A stretch of 29,326 nucleotides of DNA from Nanobdellota archaeon (GCA_021818665.1 JAKATQ010000004.1:1-29326), one strand, 5' to 3'; shown: positions 7,035 through 14,947, counted from the first letter of the stretch. The notes: a model not told the origin generated them from the sequence alone. Numbers and translations are program-made.

Positions 7035-7099
7035 TTTAACAATTTTGATTTTATAAAATAAGCCCAACGTCTTTAAGATAGCATTATCCCCTAAAAAGG
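7035..7099. terminator. T-rich spacer after the zinc-ribbon gene
   Basis: The stop is followed by AT-rich DNA with short T runs, consistent with archaeal oligo-T termination. On the other strand it is the 3' flank of tRNA-Trp. I see no gene in it. Confidence 0.3.
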
Positions 7100-7211
7100 T
7101 GGGGCTGCCAGGATTTGAACCTGGATCAAGCGGTTTCTTCTATTCATCCCCGCGAGGGTCATGTTTCCAGTCCAGCTGGAGCCGCTTGTTCTGCCGTTAT
7201 ACTACAGCCCC
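7100..7211 (-). tRNA. tRNA-Trp (CCA) with 41-nt intron
   Basis: Acceptor strands GGGGCTG (7211-7205) and CAGCCCC (7107-7101) pair, with discriminator A at 7100 and no encoded CCA. The T-arm is CCAGG-TTCAAAT-CCTGG. The anticodon stem AGCGG/CCGCT encloses C-T-CCA-G, then an intron at the canonical 37/38 position. A Trp tRNA intron there is common in archaea. The D-stem is weak (one likely mismatch). It starts 9 nt after the DUF655 stop on the same strand, so it is probably released from that transcript. Confidence 0.93.
7135..7175 (-). other. tRNA-Trp intron
   Basis: A 41-nt insert between anticodon-loop positions 37 (7176) and 38 (7134). It contains a CCC-TCGC-GGG hairpin. Splicing would use the archaeal endonuclease at a bulge-helix-bulge. 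I do not see convincing C and D boxes, so no guide-RNA role is claimed. Confidence 0.85.
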
Positions 7212-7220
7212 CTAGATATG

Positions 7221-7751
7221 TTAAGTGAATATCTTGTACTTATCTTTATTCTGCATCTCCTCGAGTATCCTCTCTTCTATCTCCTTTTCTATGCTCAATG
7301 GCAGTTGTATCCTCAAGTCTATGTCTCCATAGGATGTAAACGGTTTCATTTTCCGCTCGTCCAATATCTTCTGCGTCGTCTTCTTCCCTAAGCCCGGTAT
7401 CAGTTCTAGCGCGTGCAACCTTACGTTTATCGGCCCCAGAGTATTTATCATGCCGACGTACTTAGATTCGTTTGCTTTTACGTTCTCGCTTATCTGGTCT
7501 CTAAGATTCTGCATCGCTGATACCCCGAGCTTGTCTGGCGTTATCCTGCCTATTATGTGGTGTATTTCTTCTCTTTTGTTCTCGCCGATGTAGACCTTTC
7601 TACCGGCTTCGACAGATGCTCCTTTTTTTAGCGCGGCCGCTAACAGACCGAGAGAATCGGTAAGGATTATCACCGTAGGGTGCCTTTCTTTTGAGTCCTG
7701 TAAGCCATAGGGAAGGTATTCTAAAACGCGCGCATACTCGTCTTTAGCCAT
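7221..7751 (-). CDS. DUF655 family protein, predicted RNA-binding
   Basis: The 176-aa archaeal DUF655 protein has an N-terminal OB-like beta-rich part and a helix-hairpin-helix (LELIPGLGKKTTQKILDER, about residues 115-133) that typically binds nucleic acid. Its start TKDEYARVLEYLP-like segment (here AKDEYARVLEYLPYG) is typical. It follows rpl21e and rpo4, the conserved archaeal order, suggesting a role in transcription or translation; its biochemical function is not established. Rpo4 ends 22 nt upstream, and tRNA-Trp begins 9 nt downstream. Confidence 0.88.
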   Translation of the reverse strand: MAKDEYARVLEYLPYGLQDSKERHPTVIILTDSLGLLAAALKKGASVEAGRKVYIGENKREEIHHIIGRITPDKLGVSAMQNLRDQISENVKANESKYVGMINTLGPINVRLHALELIPGLGKKTTQKILDERKMKPFTSYGDIDLRIQLPLSIEKEIEERILEEMQNKDKYKIFT

Positions 7752-7773
7752 ATAAAAGATTGCCAGTGGTTCG

Positions 7774-8097
7774 TTATAAATGCTTCTTTATCACTGACAG
7801 AATTTTCTTTATATCGTCTTCCTTTACTGCCGATTTCAGGGGTGCCAGTATGGCTCTTATCTGCTCCACCGAGGACGGTGCTGCGTCTATCAGCATCCTG
7901 ACATAATCATCGCGAATGTTTAGGTTTAGTGCTGAAAACTCTTCGAAAGTCTCTTTGAAATTGTTGACTTTTGCATTCTTTTTTATGTGCTCTACTAGCC
8001 GCTTACCAGGTTCATAATTCGTATCTACATAATCTAGATATTCCTCACGCAGTTCCGTCTCGCTTATCAGTTTTTCGTCCATTATCTCATATTCCAT
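7774..8097 (-). CDS. rpo4: DNA-directed RNA polymerase subunit Rpo4 (RpoF)
   Basis: The 107-aa product is the archaeal homologue of RPB4, which forms the stalk of RNA polymerase with Rpo7 and helps initiation and RNA handling. It has the all-helical HRDC-like composition and the motif NLNIRDDYVRMLIDAAPSS (residues 63-81), with C-terminal DDIKKILSVIKKHL, as expected. Length is normal. It starts 4 nt after the L21e stop, so the two are almost certainly cotranscribed. The partner Rpo7 is not in this window. Confidence 0.93.
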   Translation of the reverse strand: MEYEIMDEKLISETELREEYLDYVDTNYEPGKRLVEHIKKNAKVNNFKETFEEFSALNLNIRDDYVRMLIDAAPSSVEQIRAILAPLKSAVKEDDIKKILSVIKKHL

Positions 8098-8101
8098 GTT
8101 T

Positions 8102-8392
8102 TTATACTCTTTTTAGATGCATCGGGAATAAGTCTAGCATCTTTGATTTTCTTCCGTCTGATACTTTTATGGTGTACGCATTTCCTTTCCTTTCGACTAC
8201 CACTCCAGCGTATCCGAAGAAGCGTCTGTCCGGTATATTTTTCTGGACGGCTGGATTCGGATCTATCTGAACACGATCGCCGGGCGCAAAGACCTGTAGG
8301 ACCCTGCCTATGTCAGTCTTTCCCTTGTCAGAGACTCTGACTGAGAGTCTCTTTCTCGACCTTCTGTGCCTGCCGCTTCCTGTGATAGACAT
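8102..8392 (-). CDS. rpl21e: 50S ribosomal protein L21e
   Basis: The 96-aa basic protein of the archaeal/eukaryotic large subunit has the family pattern: Arg-rich N-terminus (GSGRHRRSRKRLS), GDRVQIDPNPAVQKNIPDRR (38-57) and FFGYAGVVVERKGNAYTIKV. It leads the L21e-rpo4-DUF655 group. A TATA box centred 28 nt before the ATG predicts a leaderless message. Confidence 0.96.
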   Translation of the reverse strand: MSITGSGRHRRSRKRLSVRVSDKGKTDIGRVLQVFAPGDRVQIDPNPAVQKNIPDRRFFGYAGVVVERKGNAYTIKVSDGRKSKMLDLFPMHLKRV

Positions 8393-8415
8393 AAGTATAT
8401 TTTAGCCCATTTAAA

Positions 8416-8425
8416 GTATTTATAT
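8416..8425 (-). promoter_or_regulatory. TATA box of the L21e-rpo4-DUF655 group
   Basis: The minus strand reads ATATAAATAC, centred 28 nt upstream of the L21e ATG. A second weaker box (ACTTTAAAT) lies closer, at 8409-8418. Confidence 0.55.
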
Positions 8426-8450
8426 CTAATTTTTAGCCGCAACGATAGTG

Positions 8451-8533
8451 TGCAGAGGGAGGGATTCGAACCCTCGAAGGCCTGAGCCATAAGGTCCTTA
8501 GCCTTACACGTTTGACCGCTTCGCTACCTCTGC
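8451..8533 (-). tRNA. tRNA-Leu with anticodon AAG (class II)
   Basis: Acceptor GCAGAGG/CCTCTGC pairs, discriminator is A (8451), the T-arm is GAGGG-TTCGAAT-CCCTC, and a 14-nt variable arm (T-GGC-TCAG-GCC-TTC) marks a class II tRNA. The anticodon stem TAAGG/CCTTA encloses C-T-AAG-G-A, so the anticodon at 8499-8497 is AAG (Leu). A73 fits archaeal Leu rather than Ser, which uses G73. A first-position A is unexpected in archaea, which normally use GAG for CUU/CUC. No CCA is encoded and there is no intron. Confidence 0.93.
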
Positions 8534-8560
8534 GATTATAGACTTTATATCCCGCAGCCA

Positions 8561-8568
8561 TTTATAGA
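8561..8568 (-). promoter_or_regulatory. TATA box of tRNA-Leu
   Basis: The minus strand reads TCTATAAA, centred 31 nt before the mature tRNA 5' end, which leaves a short 5' leader of about 5 nt. A second AT-rich stretch closer in (GATATAAAG) is too near to serve. Confidence 0.5.
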
Positions 8569-8581
8569 TTATTACGGGTGC

Positions 8582-9109
8582 CTATATCGCATTTTCCCGC
8601 TGATAAGACTCGAGCTTTTCCCTGCCGTACGAGTCTATTATATGCTCGGCTTTTTCAATGCCGTCCTCAAGGACCGAAGGCTCCTTATTCGCAGCTTTAA
8701 GCACTGTTTCTATGACCTGCTCTTCGGTTGCATCGTGGTATATCGATATCCTTTTATAAGCATAGAATCTCGATTTCAGGGTGCGTTCGTCAAGGTTTTT
8801 CCCTGCAGAGCATATCTCGCCACCCAGTTTCTCCAGCATGATATGGTCCGCGGCCAATCTCCCGAGAACGTCGATTGATGGCGCTGCGCTCTTTTCCGTC
8901 ACGCCTAGATCTTGTATGAGCATCGCCACGGCGGGAAAAAGCACCTGTTCCTCTATCTTTGCGTGAACGCCGAGGAAAAAGTTGTATAAACGTGCGAACT
9001 CAGCAAGAAATGTGTCTCGCTCCTCGAAAACCTCCACTTCCAATGAATTTATCTTCTCGGTTATGAATCTATGCTGGGACTTTATCATCGAATAAACGCC
9101 TATTTCCAT
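8582..9109 (-). CDS. Hemerythrin-like HHE-domain protein
   Basis: The 175-aa all-helical protein has the di-iron ligand spacing of hemerythrin-like HHE domains: H49-x3-E53 in HAKIEEQVLFP, H89-x3-E93 in DHIMLE, and H125-x3-E129 in YHDATEEQV. Such proteins bind O2, NO or iron, or repair iron centres; the exact job is open. I chose ATG 9109, whose A is the last base of the transketolase TGA stop, so translation is probably coupled. The ORF extends upstream to 9250 but that part overlaps transketolase and its basic, low-complexity translation looks non-coding. An internal ATG at 9088 is an alternative. Confidence 0.82.
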   Translation of the reverse strand: MEIGVYSMIKSQHRFITEKINSLEVEVFEERDTFLAEFARLYNFFLGVHAKIEEQVLFPAVAMLIQDLGVTEKSAAPSIDVLGRLAADHIMLEKLGGEICSAGKNLDERTLKSRFYAYKRISIYHDATEEQVIETVLKAANKEPSVLEDGIEKAEHIIDSYGREKLESYQRENAI

Positions 9110-11115
9110 CAGCTTTTCAGCATCTCGAGCGCGTGTTTGATTATATTGTCTGCACTGAAACCAAGTTTTTCCATCACAATATTGCCGGGAGCCGAACTGC
9201 CGAACCTTGTGAGCCCTATGACTCTGCCGCTTTCTCCGACGTATTTCCACCAGCCTATCGGACTGCCGGCTTCTATTGCCAGCTTAGGGATTTTTGGGGG
9301 GATAACGCTGTCACGGTATTCTCTATCCTGCGAATCAAAAATCTCAAGGCACGGCATAGAAACGACTCTGGCTCGGATTCCATGCACGAGAAGTTTTTTT
9401 GCGGCGTCTATCGCGATATGGACTTCTGAACCAGTAGCTATCAGTATAATGTTAGGTGGGACATCGTCTGGCTCCACCACTATATATCCTCCGCGTTTGA
9501 CTCCTTCATCGATGACTTTGTGTTTTACGTCCAAGACAGGTACCTTCTGCCGGGTTAGGACTATCGCTACCGGGCCGTGGCTTAACATAGATATCTTCCA
9601 AACGCTTACGGTCTCATTAGCATCGGCCGGTCTTATGACTTTGAACCCTGGTATGGCACGCAGGCCCCACAGCTGTTCTATCGGCTGATGAGTAGGGCCG
9701 TCTTCTCCAAGAGCTATCGAATCGTGCGTGAACAAAAATATATTATGGACGCCCATCAAGGCACTGAGCCTTATCGATGGTTTGGCGTAATCAGAAAATA
9801 TCAAAAAGGTCGCTCCGTAAGGAACTACGCCTCCGTGAAGAGCCATGCCATTCATCAATCCGGCCATCGCATGCTCTCTTACGCCGTAGTGGATGTTCCT
9901 GCCCGCTGCGGATGACAGCACGAAGTCTTTCCCGTCTTTTAACAGGGTCTTCGTCGAGGGGGCCAGGTCTGCAGAGCCTCCTATTAGAGTAGGTACTTTT
10001 TCTGCGATGGCGTTAAGCGCCTTTGACGATGCATCTCTCGTAGCGATTGCGCCGTCTTTAGGGTTAAAAACTGGCAGATGCTCGTCCCAGCCGGCAGGGA
10101 GTCTCGCCGAAAGCGCATCCTCGTAAGCCGCAGAAAGCTGCGGATACGCCGACTTATAACGTGCATAAAGTTCTACATTTTTATCCTCAAGATTACGGCC
10201 TCTTTCTCTAAGAGCTGCAAAAACTTTTTTTGCCTGTTCTGGTACGATGAAATTTGGCTCTGTTGGCCACCCAAGGTTTTTCTTTGTGTAGATGACTCCT
10301 TCGGTTCCTAGCGGCTCTCCATGCGCGTCTTTTGTATCCTGTTTCGGGCTGCCGTAACCGATGTGGGTCTTAACGACTATAAGCGTTGGCTTACCGCAGT
10401 TTCCAACAGCCTCCGAAAGCGTTTTCTCTATAGCAACGACATCGTTACCATCATTGACGTTAAGTACGCGCCAGCCAAGCGCCCTAAATCTTCCAGCCAC
10501 ATCTTCTGTAAAAGCTAGCTCTGTACTTCCCTCTAAGGACACCTTGTTGTCGTCATAGAGGTAAATCAAGTTGTCAAGTTTCAACGTACCGGCTAGCGAC
10601 GCCGCTTCCGATGCTACGCCTTCCATCAAGTCTCCATCCGAAACCAGTGCGTATATCTTGTGGTTAATTATTTCCATGCCTGGCCGGTTAAACGTGCCGG
10701 CCAAAAACTTTTCTGCTACGGCCATGCCTACACCCATTGCGAATCCTTGCCCTAGCGGACCGGTCGTTGCTTCTATGCCCTCTATTGCACCATACTCTGG
10801 ATGCCCAGCCGTTTTGCTTCCCCACTGTCTGAAATTCTTTAACTCGTCCATGCCCACTTCATAACCACTCAAATGGAGAAGAGCGTACAGAAGCGCAGAA
10901 CCGTGTCCTGCAGATAATACAAATCTATCTCGATCAGCCCAAGCTGGGTTCTTTGGGTTGTGGCGGAGGAACTTGGTCCATAGGACATAAAGCATCGGGG
11001 CGGCTCCGAGGGGGAGTCCCGGATGACCGGATCTCGCTTTTTCGACCATATCGACCGACAGAAAACGCAGAGTATTTATGCACAACCGGTCTTCGTCCAT
11101 GCTGCCATCCAACAT
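9109..11115 (-). CDS. tkt: Transketolase, single full-length chain
   Basis: The 668-aa enzyme moves two-carbon units between sugar phosphates in the non-oxidative pentose phosphate route, using thiamine diphosphate and Mg. Visible landmarks are [13 protein letters not shown] (29-41), TTGPLGQG (117-124), the diphosphate-binding VSDGDLMEG (158-166), the pyrimidine-domain GVREHAMAG with catalytic Glu414, [16 protein letters not shown] (463-478) and the C-terminal domain from about 540. Many archaea encode transketolase as two subunits; this one is bacterial-style and fused, suggesting transfer or an ancient full-length form. The hemerythrin-like gene overlaps its stop. ATG 11115 follows a TATA box by about 23 nt; an internal ATG at 11100 is possible. 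Confidence 0.95.
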   Translation of the reverse strand: MLDGSMDEDRLCINTLRFLSVDMVEKARSGHPGLPLGAAPMLYVLWTKFLRHNPKNPAWADRDRFVLSAGHGSALLYALLHLSGYEVGMDELKNFRQWGSKTAGHPEYGAIEGIEATTGPLGQGFAMGVGMAVAEKFLAGTFNRPGMEIINHKIYALVSDGDLMEGVASEAASLAGTLKLDNLIYLYDDNKVSLEGSTELAFTEDVAGRFRALGWRVLNVNDGNDVVAIEKTLSEAVGNCGKPTLIVVKTHIGYGSPKQDTKDAHGEPLGTEGVIYTKKNLGWPTEPNFIVPEQAKKVFAALRERGRNLEDKNVELYARYKSAYPQLSAAYEDALSARLPAGWDEHLPVFNPKDGAIATRDASSKALNAIAEKVPTLIGGSADLAPSTKTLLKDGKDFVLSSAAGRNIHYGVREHAMAGLMNGMALHGGVVPYGATFLIFSDYAKPSIRLSALMGVHNIFLFTHDSIALGEDGPTHQPIEQLWGLRAIPGFKVIRPADANETVSVWKISMLSHGPVAIVLTRQKVPVLDVKHKVIDEGVKRGGYIVVEPDDVPPNIILIATGSEVHIAIDAAKKLLVHGIRARVVSMPCLEIFDSQDREYRDSVIPPKIPKLAIEAGSPIGWWKYVGESGRVIGLTRFGSSAPGNIVMEKLGFSADNIIKHALEMLKS

Positions 11116-11133
11116 TTAATATTATAGGTCTCA

Positions 11134-11141
11134 ATATAAAT
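11134..11141 (-). promoter_or_regulatory. TATA box of the transketolase gene
   Basis: The minus strand reads ATTTATAT within GCATTTATATTGA, centred about 23 nt before ATG 11115, slightly short for a leaderless start there; initiation could also serve ATG 11100. Confidence 0.45.
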
Positions 11142-11166
11142 GCTTGGAGCGCATCTACCTTATTAT

Positions 11167-12246
11167 TCAGTTGTTTCCGGTGACTAGACAGACGGTGTCT
11201 TTCCATTTTAACGTAGCCGTCCCTTTTTTTTGCAACTTTAGCGCGCCGGCGAACGCCGCCGCCCCTCCCGGTTCAGCGCTTATTCCATCATCTGCTAGCC
11301 TGACTCTTGCGTCTTCTATCTCCCGGTCGTCTACGCTTAGTGCAATTCCTTTTGTCGCTTTGAGCGCAATCAGTCCTTCAAAACCGAATGTCGGGTATCC
11401 TACGGCTATGGCGTCCGCATCCGTGTGCGGTTTAGTATATTTTATGCGCTTCTTGTTTCTGTAGGCGCGCACCAGCGGATCGCATCCTTCGGCCTGTACA
11501 CCTATAAGCTTAGGCATCTTTGTTATCTTACCGAACATTTTGAATTCCGCGAGCGCTTTGTATACAGCGGCCAACAGGGTCGAATTGCCGACCGGCAGTA
11601 TTATAGCATCTGGCGCGCCATCCAATTGGTCAACGATTTCGTACATTACGCTTTTTTGCCCCTCTTTTCTATAGTGATAATCACCACATAGAAACACTTT
11701 GTTTACCTTTGAGAAACGCTCTGCTGTTTCTAGCGCTTTGTTGAAATCCCCCGCGAGCTCCACGATTTCCGCTCCAGCCTTTTTTATGAGACTTATCTTT
11801 TTGGCATCTGCGTCTTTGCTTATGAATATCGTGCATTTAAGGCCGAATCTCGCCGCGTATGTCGCTGTAGAAATTCCCATGTTCCCAGTAGAAGCACAGC
11901 ACACTTCTTTGAACCCAAGCTCCTTGGCTTTTGTGATCTCTACCGAAGAGCCGCGGTCTTTGAAGGAATTTGTAGGGTTCTTCGTTTCGAGCTTTAAGAA
12001 TATGTCGCCGCCGCCCGTTTTGTATTTTTTAAGCGGAGTGCCTCCTTCTCCCAAGCTGTATAATCGACCAGAAACGGGGAATAAACTCCGGTATTTCTTG
12101 TGCGTGATTTTACTCCCATAAAGGACCAATTTCCCATCATATTTATATGCCACCTCAAGTATCGAGCCGCATCTCGCGCATCTGAAACCTGCGTAGTCTG
12201 CGCCGTACTTTGTCCGGCACAAAACACACATTAATCTATAGTCCAT
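11167..12246 (-). CDS. thrC: Threonine synthase (PLP-dependent)
   Basis: The product, about 359 aa from the preferred start, converts O-phosphohomoserine to threonine with pyridoxal phosphate. It begins with a rubredoxin-like zinc ribbon (CVLC and CARC), then SLGEGGTPL, the PLP lysine in NPTNSFKDRG, the phosphate-contacting STGNMG and PVGNSTLLAA. I prefer ATG 12246 over the longer GTG at 12279, because the GTG abuts a TATA box (12281-12290) and would lie upstream of the transcription start. ATG 12231 is also possible. Related PLP enzymes such as cysteate synthase cannot be fully excluded. No other threonine-pathway gene is nearby. Confidence 0.87.
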   Translation of the reverse strand: MDYRLMCVLCRTKYGADYAGFRCARCGSILEVAYKYDGKLVLYGSKITHKKYRSLFPVSGRLYSLGEGGTPLKKYKTGGGDIFLKLETKNPTNSFKDRGSSVEITKAKELGFKEVCCASTGNMGISTATYAARFGLKCTIFISKDADAKKISLIKKAGAEIVELAGDFNKALETAERFSKVNKVFLCGDYHYRKEGQKSVMYEIVDQLDGAPDAIILPVGNSTLLAAVYKALAEFKMFGKITKMPKLIGVQAEGCDPLVRAYRNKKRIKYTKPHTDADAIAVGYPTFGFEGLIALKATKGIALSVDDREIEDARVRLADDGISAEPGGAAAFAGALKLQKKGTATLKWKDTVCLVTGNN

Positions 12247-12280
12247 AAGTCTAGCACCACATACAATTTTATGAGCCACT

Positions 12281-12290
12281 TAATATTTAA
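12281..12290 (-). promoter_or_regulatory. TATA box of threonine synthase
   Basis: The minus strand reads TTAAATATTA. Initiation about 26 nt downstream (near 12259) leaves a leader of about 13 nt before ATG 12246, which decides the start choice. Confidence 0.5.
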
Positions 12291-12302
12291 CCCATTGCAG
12301 TA

Positions 12303-13175
12303 TCAAATCCTTTCGGTGCACTTCTCCGCAAATCCTAATATTACATCTGCCAGCACCCTTTCCTTGCCGGTAAAACTATGGTCTGCTCCGCGCATCGTCT
12401 TGCAATAAAATTTACTACTATCCGTGGCACGTGATAGTGCGGAAACATAGTCTTCCAGCGGCTTTGTAAGATATTGCTCATCACTTCCGATTACGACAAG
12501 GATAGGGCACTTCAACGACCGAAACTCCGTAAGATTAGAATCATAATTGAATATCCTCGCTTCCGGCTTGTTTGGGAGCGCATATGATAAAAACCTTGCC
12601 GCACTGTAATGCGATATCCAGTTAGGCGTGAACTCGTTGGCTCTGCCGTTCCTAATCATCTTTTTTGCGAGGCGTACTGCTTCCACGAATCTTGGGCCAA
12701 GGTCCTTTCTGGCTAGGTTATAGTCGTCTACAGGTGCCAAAAGCACGACGGCCTTTACGCCGTGCCCTTTCACTTTATCCATGTAGTATACCGCTTTCTG
12801 ACACCCTGTGCTGTGGCCCAGCAAAATTATATTTTTATAGCCCAGCGATTTCAGGAGTTTTATTGCGGCGGAAATGTCTAAGATGCATTCTTCGAATCGC
12901 TCTAATGCAGTGCCGACAAAGATGCGTTCTCCATTAACGTCCTTAAATGGAAAAACCCCTCCAAGCCCTCTGTTTCCGGCGCTGAATATATCTATTCTCC
13001 CACCTATCGCTGCTTTACACAGTTTGTCAATCCTCTTCGAGGAGAAAAAATCACCCGTCATTCCGAAGACGTTTAATATTACGGTATCGTTGCGCTTTTG
13101 CGACCTAAAAAGAAGACCATGTAGGATTATGCCATCGTTCGCTGTGAATTTTAATAGTTCGGTTTCCATCACCAT
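12303..13175 (-). CDS. Alpha/beta hydrolase
   Basis: The 290-aa protein has an alpha/beta hydrolase fold with the nucleophile elbow GHSTGCQ after IILL (Ser near residue 121), an acid-bearing strand ILVVIGSDEQY and the catalytic His in GADHSFTG near the C-terminus. The overall pattern recalls the DUF1749/UPF0613 group. Substrate is unknown; an esterase or small acyl hydrolase is the safe description. ATG 13175 or the in-frame ATG 13169 could be used: an AT-rich box at 13188-13199, next to the tRNA-Pro 3' end, favours 13169 as a leaderless start. Cotranscription with the upstream tRNA-Pro is also possible. Confidence 0.8.
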   Translation of the reverse strand: MVMETELLKFTANDGIILHGLLFRSQKRNDTVILNVFGMTGDFFSSKRIDKLCKAAIGGRIDIFSAGNRGLGGVFPFKDVNGERIFVGTALERFEECILDISAAIKLLKSLGYKNIILLGHSTGCQKAVYYMDKVKGHGVKAVVLLAPVDDYNLARKDLGPRFVEAVRLAKKMIRNGRANEFTPNWISHYSAARFLSYALPNKPEARIFNYDSNLTEFRSLKCPILVVIGSDEQYLTKPLEDYVSALSRATDSSKFYCKTMRGADHSFTGKERVLADVILGFAEKCTERI

Positions 13176-13199
13176 CTAAGACCGTGTCACAATAAAAAT

Positions 13200-13288
13200 T
13201 GGGGTGGCTGGGATTTGAACCCAGAACAGCCAACCTTTTCTCAAGGTAGACCCGAAGCTGGCATCATACCAAGTTAGATCACCACCCC
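13200..13288 (-). tRNA. tRNA-Pro (CGG) with 15-nt intron
   Basis: Acceptor GGGGTGG/CCACCCC pairs, discriminator A is at 13200, and the T-arm is CTGGG-TTCAAAT-CCCAG. The anticodon stem CCAGC/GTTGG (one G-T pair) encloses T-T-CGG-G, so the anticodon at 13254-13252 is CGG (Pro). Fifteen extra bases follow position 37. The D-stem ATC/GAT is three pairs. No CCA is encoded. Confidence 0.92.
13236..13250 (-). other. tRNA-Pro intron, 15 nt
   Basis: TCTACCTTGAGAAAA sits between anticodon-loop positions 37 and 38. ACCTT here can pair with AAGGT across the 3' junction, giving a compact hairpin for the splicing endonuclease. The exact cut sites could be off by one or two bases because of the A run. Confidence 0.75.
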
Positions 13289-13312
13289 CTATTTCTGATT
13301 AGGGTACGCGAG

Positions 13313-13320
13313 TTTTAAAT
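13313..13320 (-). promoter_or_regulatory. TATA box of tRNA-Pro
   Basis: The minus strand reads ATTTAAAA, centred about 28 nt before the mature tRNA 5' end at 13288. Confidence 0.5.
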
Positions 13321-13346
13321 GCTTAGCGTCGCATGGTGGACTGGGT

Positions 13347-14342
13347 TTATTTTTTAACGTACCTTGGATAAGTGTCTGTCTTCATTATTACGCTGTCAGT
13401 CTTGACGGCTATGCCCTTCTTTCCATTGACAACATCCGTGCTCGACATACTAGCTACGCCGATGGCTATAAGTTCGCCTTTTAATGAGGACATGAAAACG
13501 GTGTCGCCCGTTTCGAAGCGATTAGTTCTGACAATGCCAGGAACGGCTAGCGGAGAGCCTCTGCACACTGGGTCCACTGCGCTGTCGGATAAGAACACCT
13601 TCGGTAGGAAGTCTATCGCATCCTCTATGTTCTGCAGGACGTATGACAGAAGCCTGTCATCTCCTTCCTTGTCATGGTAATAAACTGCATCCTCAAGGTC
13701 CTGCAGAGTGACTAGGTGGTTTTTTTCTGAAAGCGTGGAAACTTTTGTACGCCTCAGTTCGGACATGTGTGCGCCGACGCCCAGTTTTTCCCCGATATCG
13801 TGTATTAGTTTTCTTATATAAGTTCCGGACTCTACACCGATCTTGAAAAGCACGTCTTTATCGTCTATTTCCAGTATTTCCGAGTAGTATACTTCCCTTT
13901 CACGATACTGTCTTTTCACGTTAGATCTTACCGGTGGCAGTTGTGTTATAGTGCCTGTGAACTGTTTTAGCATTTCCCTTAGGATACCTTCGTCTACCTG
14001 CTTGTGGAGGTGCATGAGCGCCATGTACTCCTTTCCTCCTATCAGAAGCATCGAAATCGCCTTGTTCGCCCTATTTAGGGCTAGTGGCAAAAGACCGGTC
14101 ACGTTCGGATCTAACGTGCCAGAATATCCTATCTTTGACACTCCTATGCCGCTTAGAATGCTCTTTGCTATGATTGCGGCCGTTTTCGACCTAGTCGCCT
14201 TAGGCTTATCTAACAGGATGAAACCAACGTCCTTCCTCTGCTCTATAGTACGTTTAGCGGGATAGGTCCCATAACTGTCGTCCGTTGGTTCGTCGGATAT
14301 CTTGAAGAGTTGGTTTTGGAAGCCCTCCAATGGCAGTTTCAT
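13347..14342 (-). CDS. cbf5: tRNA/rRNA pseudouridine synthase Cbf5
   Basis: The 331-aa protein is the catalytic subunit of archaeal H/ACA ribonucleoproteins and can also make tRNA pseudouridine 55. It has the TruB-family fold with catalytic Asp78 in GYSGTLDPNVTG (72-83), where relatives usually have His after the first Gly, KEYMALMHLH (104-113), VRSNVKRQYRER (138-149) and SGTYIRKLIHDIGEKLG. A PUA RNA-binding domain follows from about residue 240 to the end. The preceding cytidylate kinase gene is the typical archaeal neighbour; ribosomal protein L14e, often between them, is absent. Confidence 0.93.
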   Translation of the reverse strand: MKLPLEGFQNQLFKISDEPTDDSYGTYPAKRTIEQRKDVGFILLDKPKATRSKTAAIIAKSILSGIGVSKIGYSGTLDPNVTGLLPLALNRANKAISMLLIGGKEYMALMHLHKQVDEGILREMLKQFTGTITQLPPVRSNVKRQYREREVYYSEILEIDDKDVLFKIGVESGTYIRKLIHDIGEKLGVGAHMSELRRTKVSTLSEKNHLVTLQDLEDAVYYHDKEGDDRLLSYVLQNIEDAIDFLPKVFLSDSAVDPVCRGSPLAVPGIVRTNRFETGDTVFMSSLKGELIAIGVASMSSTDVVNGKKGIAVKTDSVIMKTDTYPRYVKK

Positions 14343-14379
14343 CCGACTTTAAAGCACTCCATGGCTTAAAAAGTTCCCT

Positions 14380-14931
14380 TCATTTGCCTATCGACAGAAT
14401 GTACGAAAGACATACATCCTTTAGGCTGTCTATCGATAATCTCCCGGAATTCAAAACAAGATCGAATGGGGCCATGTCCTTTTGTATCTCTATGCCGTAT
14501 AATTTATAGTAGATTAAAGAAGTAAGCTTGTCTTTCTCTTTCATGAACTTTACGGCATCTGTTAAACTTATTTTGTCGCGGTTCGCGACGCGCGAAGCCC
14601 GCGTCTCTAAATCTGCTTTCAAATATATCTTGATGGTCTTCTCATCGTTTACTTTCCACGAGGCGACCCAGCTGTCAAGGATTATGTCATCGTGCGCTTT
14701 TACGTATTTTATTATGTAATCGTCAAGGCGCTTGTCGTACTTCGGATTTTTTAGCCTGAATTTAACTATGTCTATGCCTTTCTTCGACTCCCAGAACTGG
14801 AAGTCTTTTGGCGGCAGGATATCCCTTAATTTCGAACTGGCTGAAAAATATTCCAACTCCAATTCATGACTTAGACCAATTGCGAGGGTAGATTTACCAG
14901 ATGCCGTCAGTCCTGATATTATTATTCTCAT
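14380..14931 (-). CDS. cmk: Cytidylate kinase, archaeal type
   Basis: The 183-aa P-loop kinase phosphorylates CMP/dCMP with ATP. The Walker A motif is GLTASGKST (7-15), followed by YFSASSKLRD as the nucleotide-binding helix, DSWVASWK near the CMP site and RVANRDK as the lid arginine region. Length fits the archaeal Cmk family. It lies 16 nt after the AglB stop and 37 nt before cbf5, all on the minus strand. An adenylate-kinase-like specificity is a less likely alternative. Confidence 0.83.
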   Translation of the reverse strand: MRIIISGLTASGKSTLAIGLSHELELEYFSASSKLRDILPPKDFQFWESKKGIDIVKFRLKNPKYDKRLDDYIIKYVKAHDDIILDSWVASWKVNDEKTIKIYLKADLETRASRVANRDKISLTDAVKFMKEKDKLTSLIYYKLYGIEIQKDMAPFDLVLNSGRLSIDSLKDVCLSYILSIGK

Positions 14932-14947
14932 ATTCCACCATGCCTCA

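Noticed and set aside
7135..7175. C/D-box guide RNA in the tRNA-Trp intron, as in haloarchaea
   Set aside because: The intron is short and I do not see a convincing pair of C and D boxes.
8308..8490. Minus-strand ORF across tRNA-Leu and the L21e start
   Set aside because: It overlaps a well-folded tRNA, a promoter and the L21e coding region in another frame.
9110..9250. Upstream extension of the hemerythrin-like protein
   Set aside because: The 47 added residues overlap the transketolase 3' end in another frame and look like shadow translation; the ATG at 9109 overlaps the transketolase stop.
9071..11206. Several ORFs opposite or out of frame with transketolase
   Set aside because: They are shadows of a full-length enzyme with intact motifs.
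12247..12279. Longer threonine synthase start at GTG 12279
   Set aside because: The GTG directly abuts a TATA box and would lie upstream of the transcription start.
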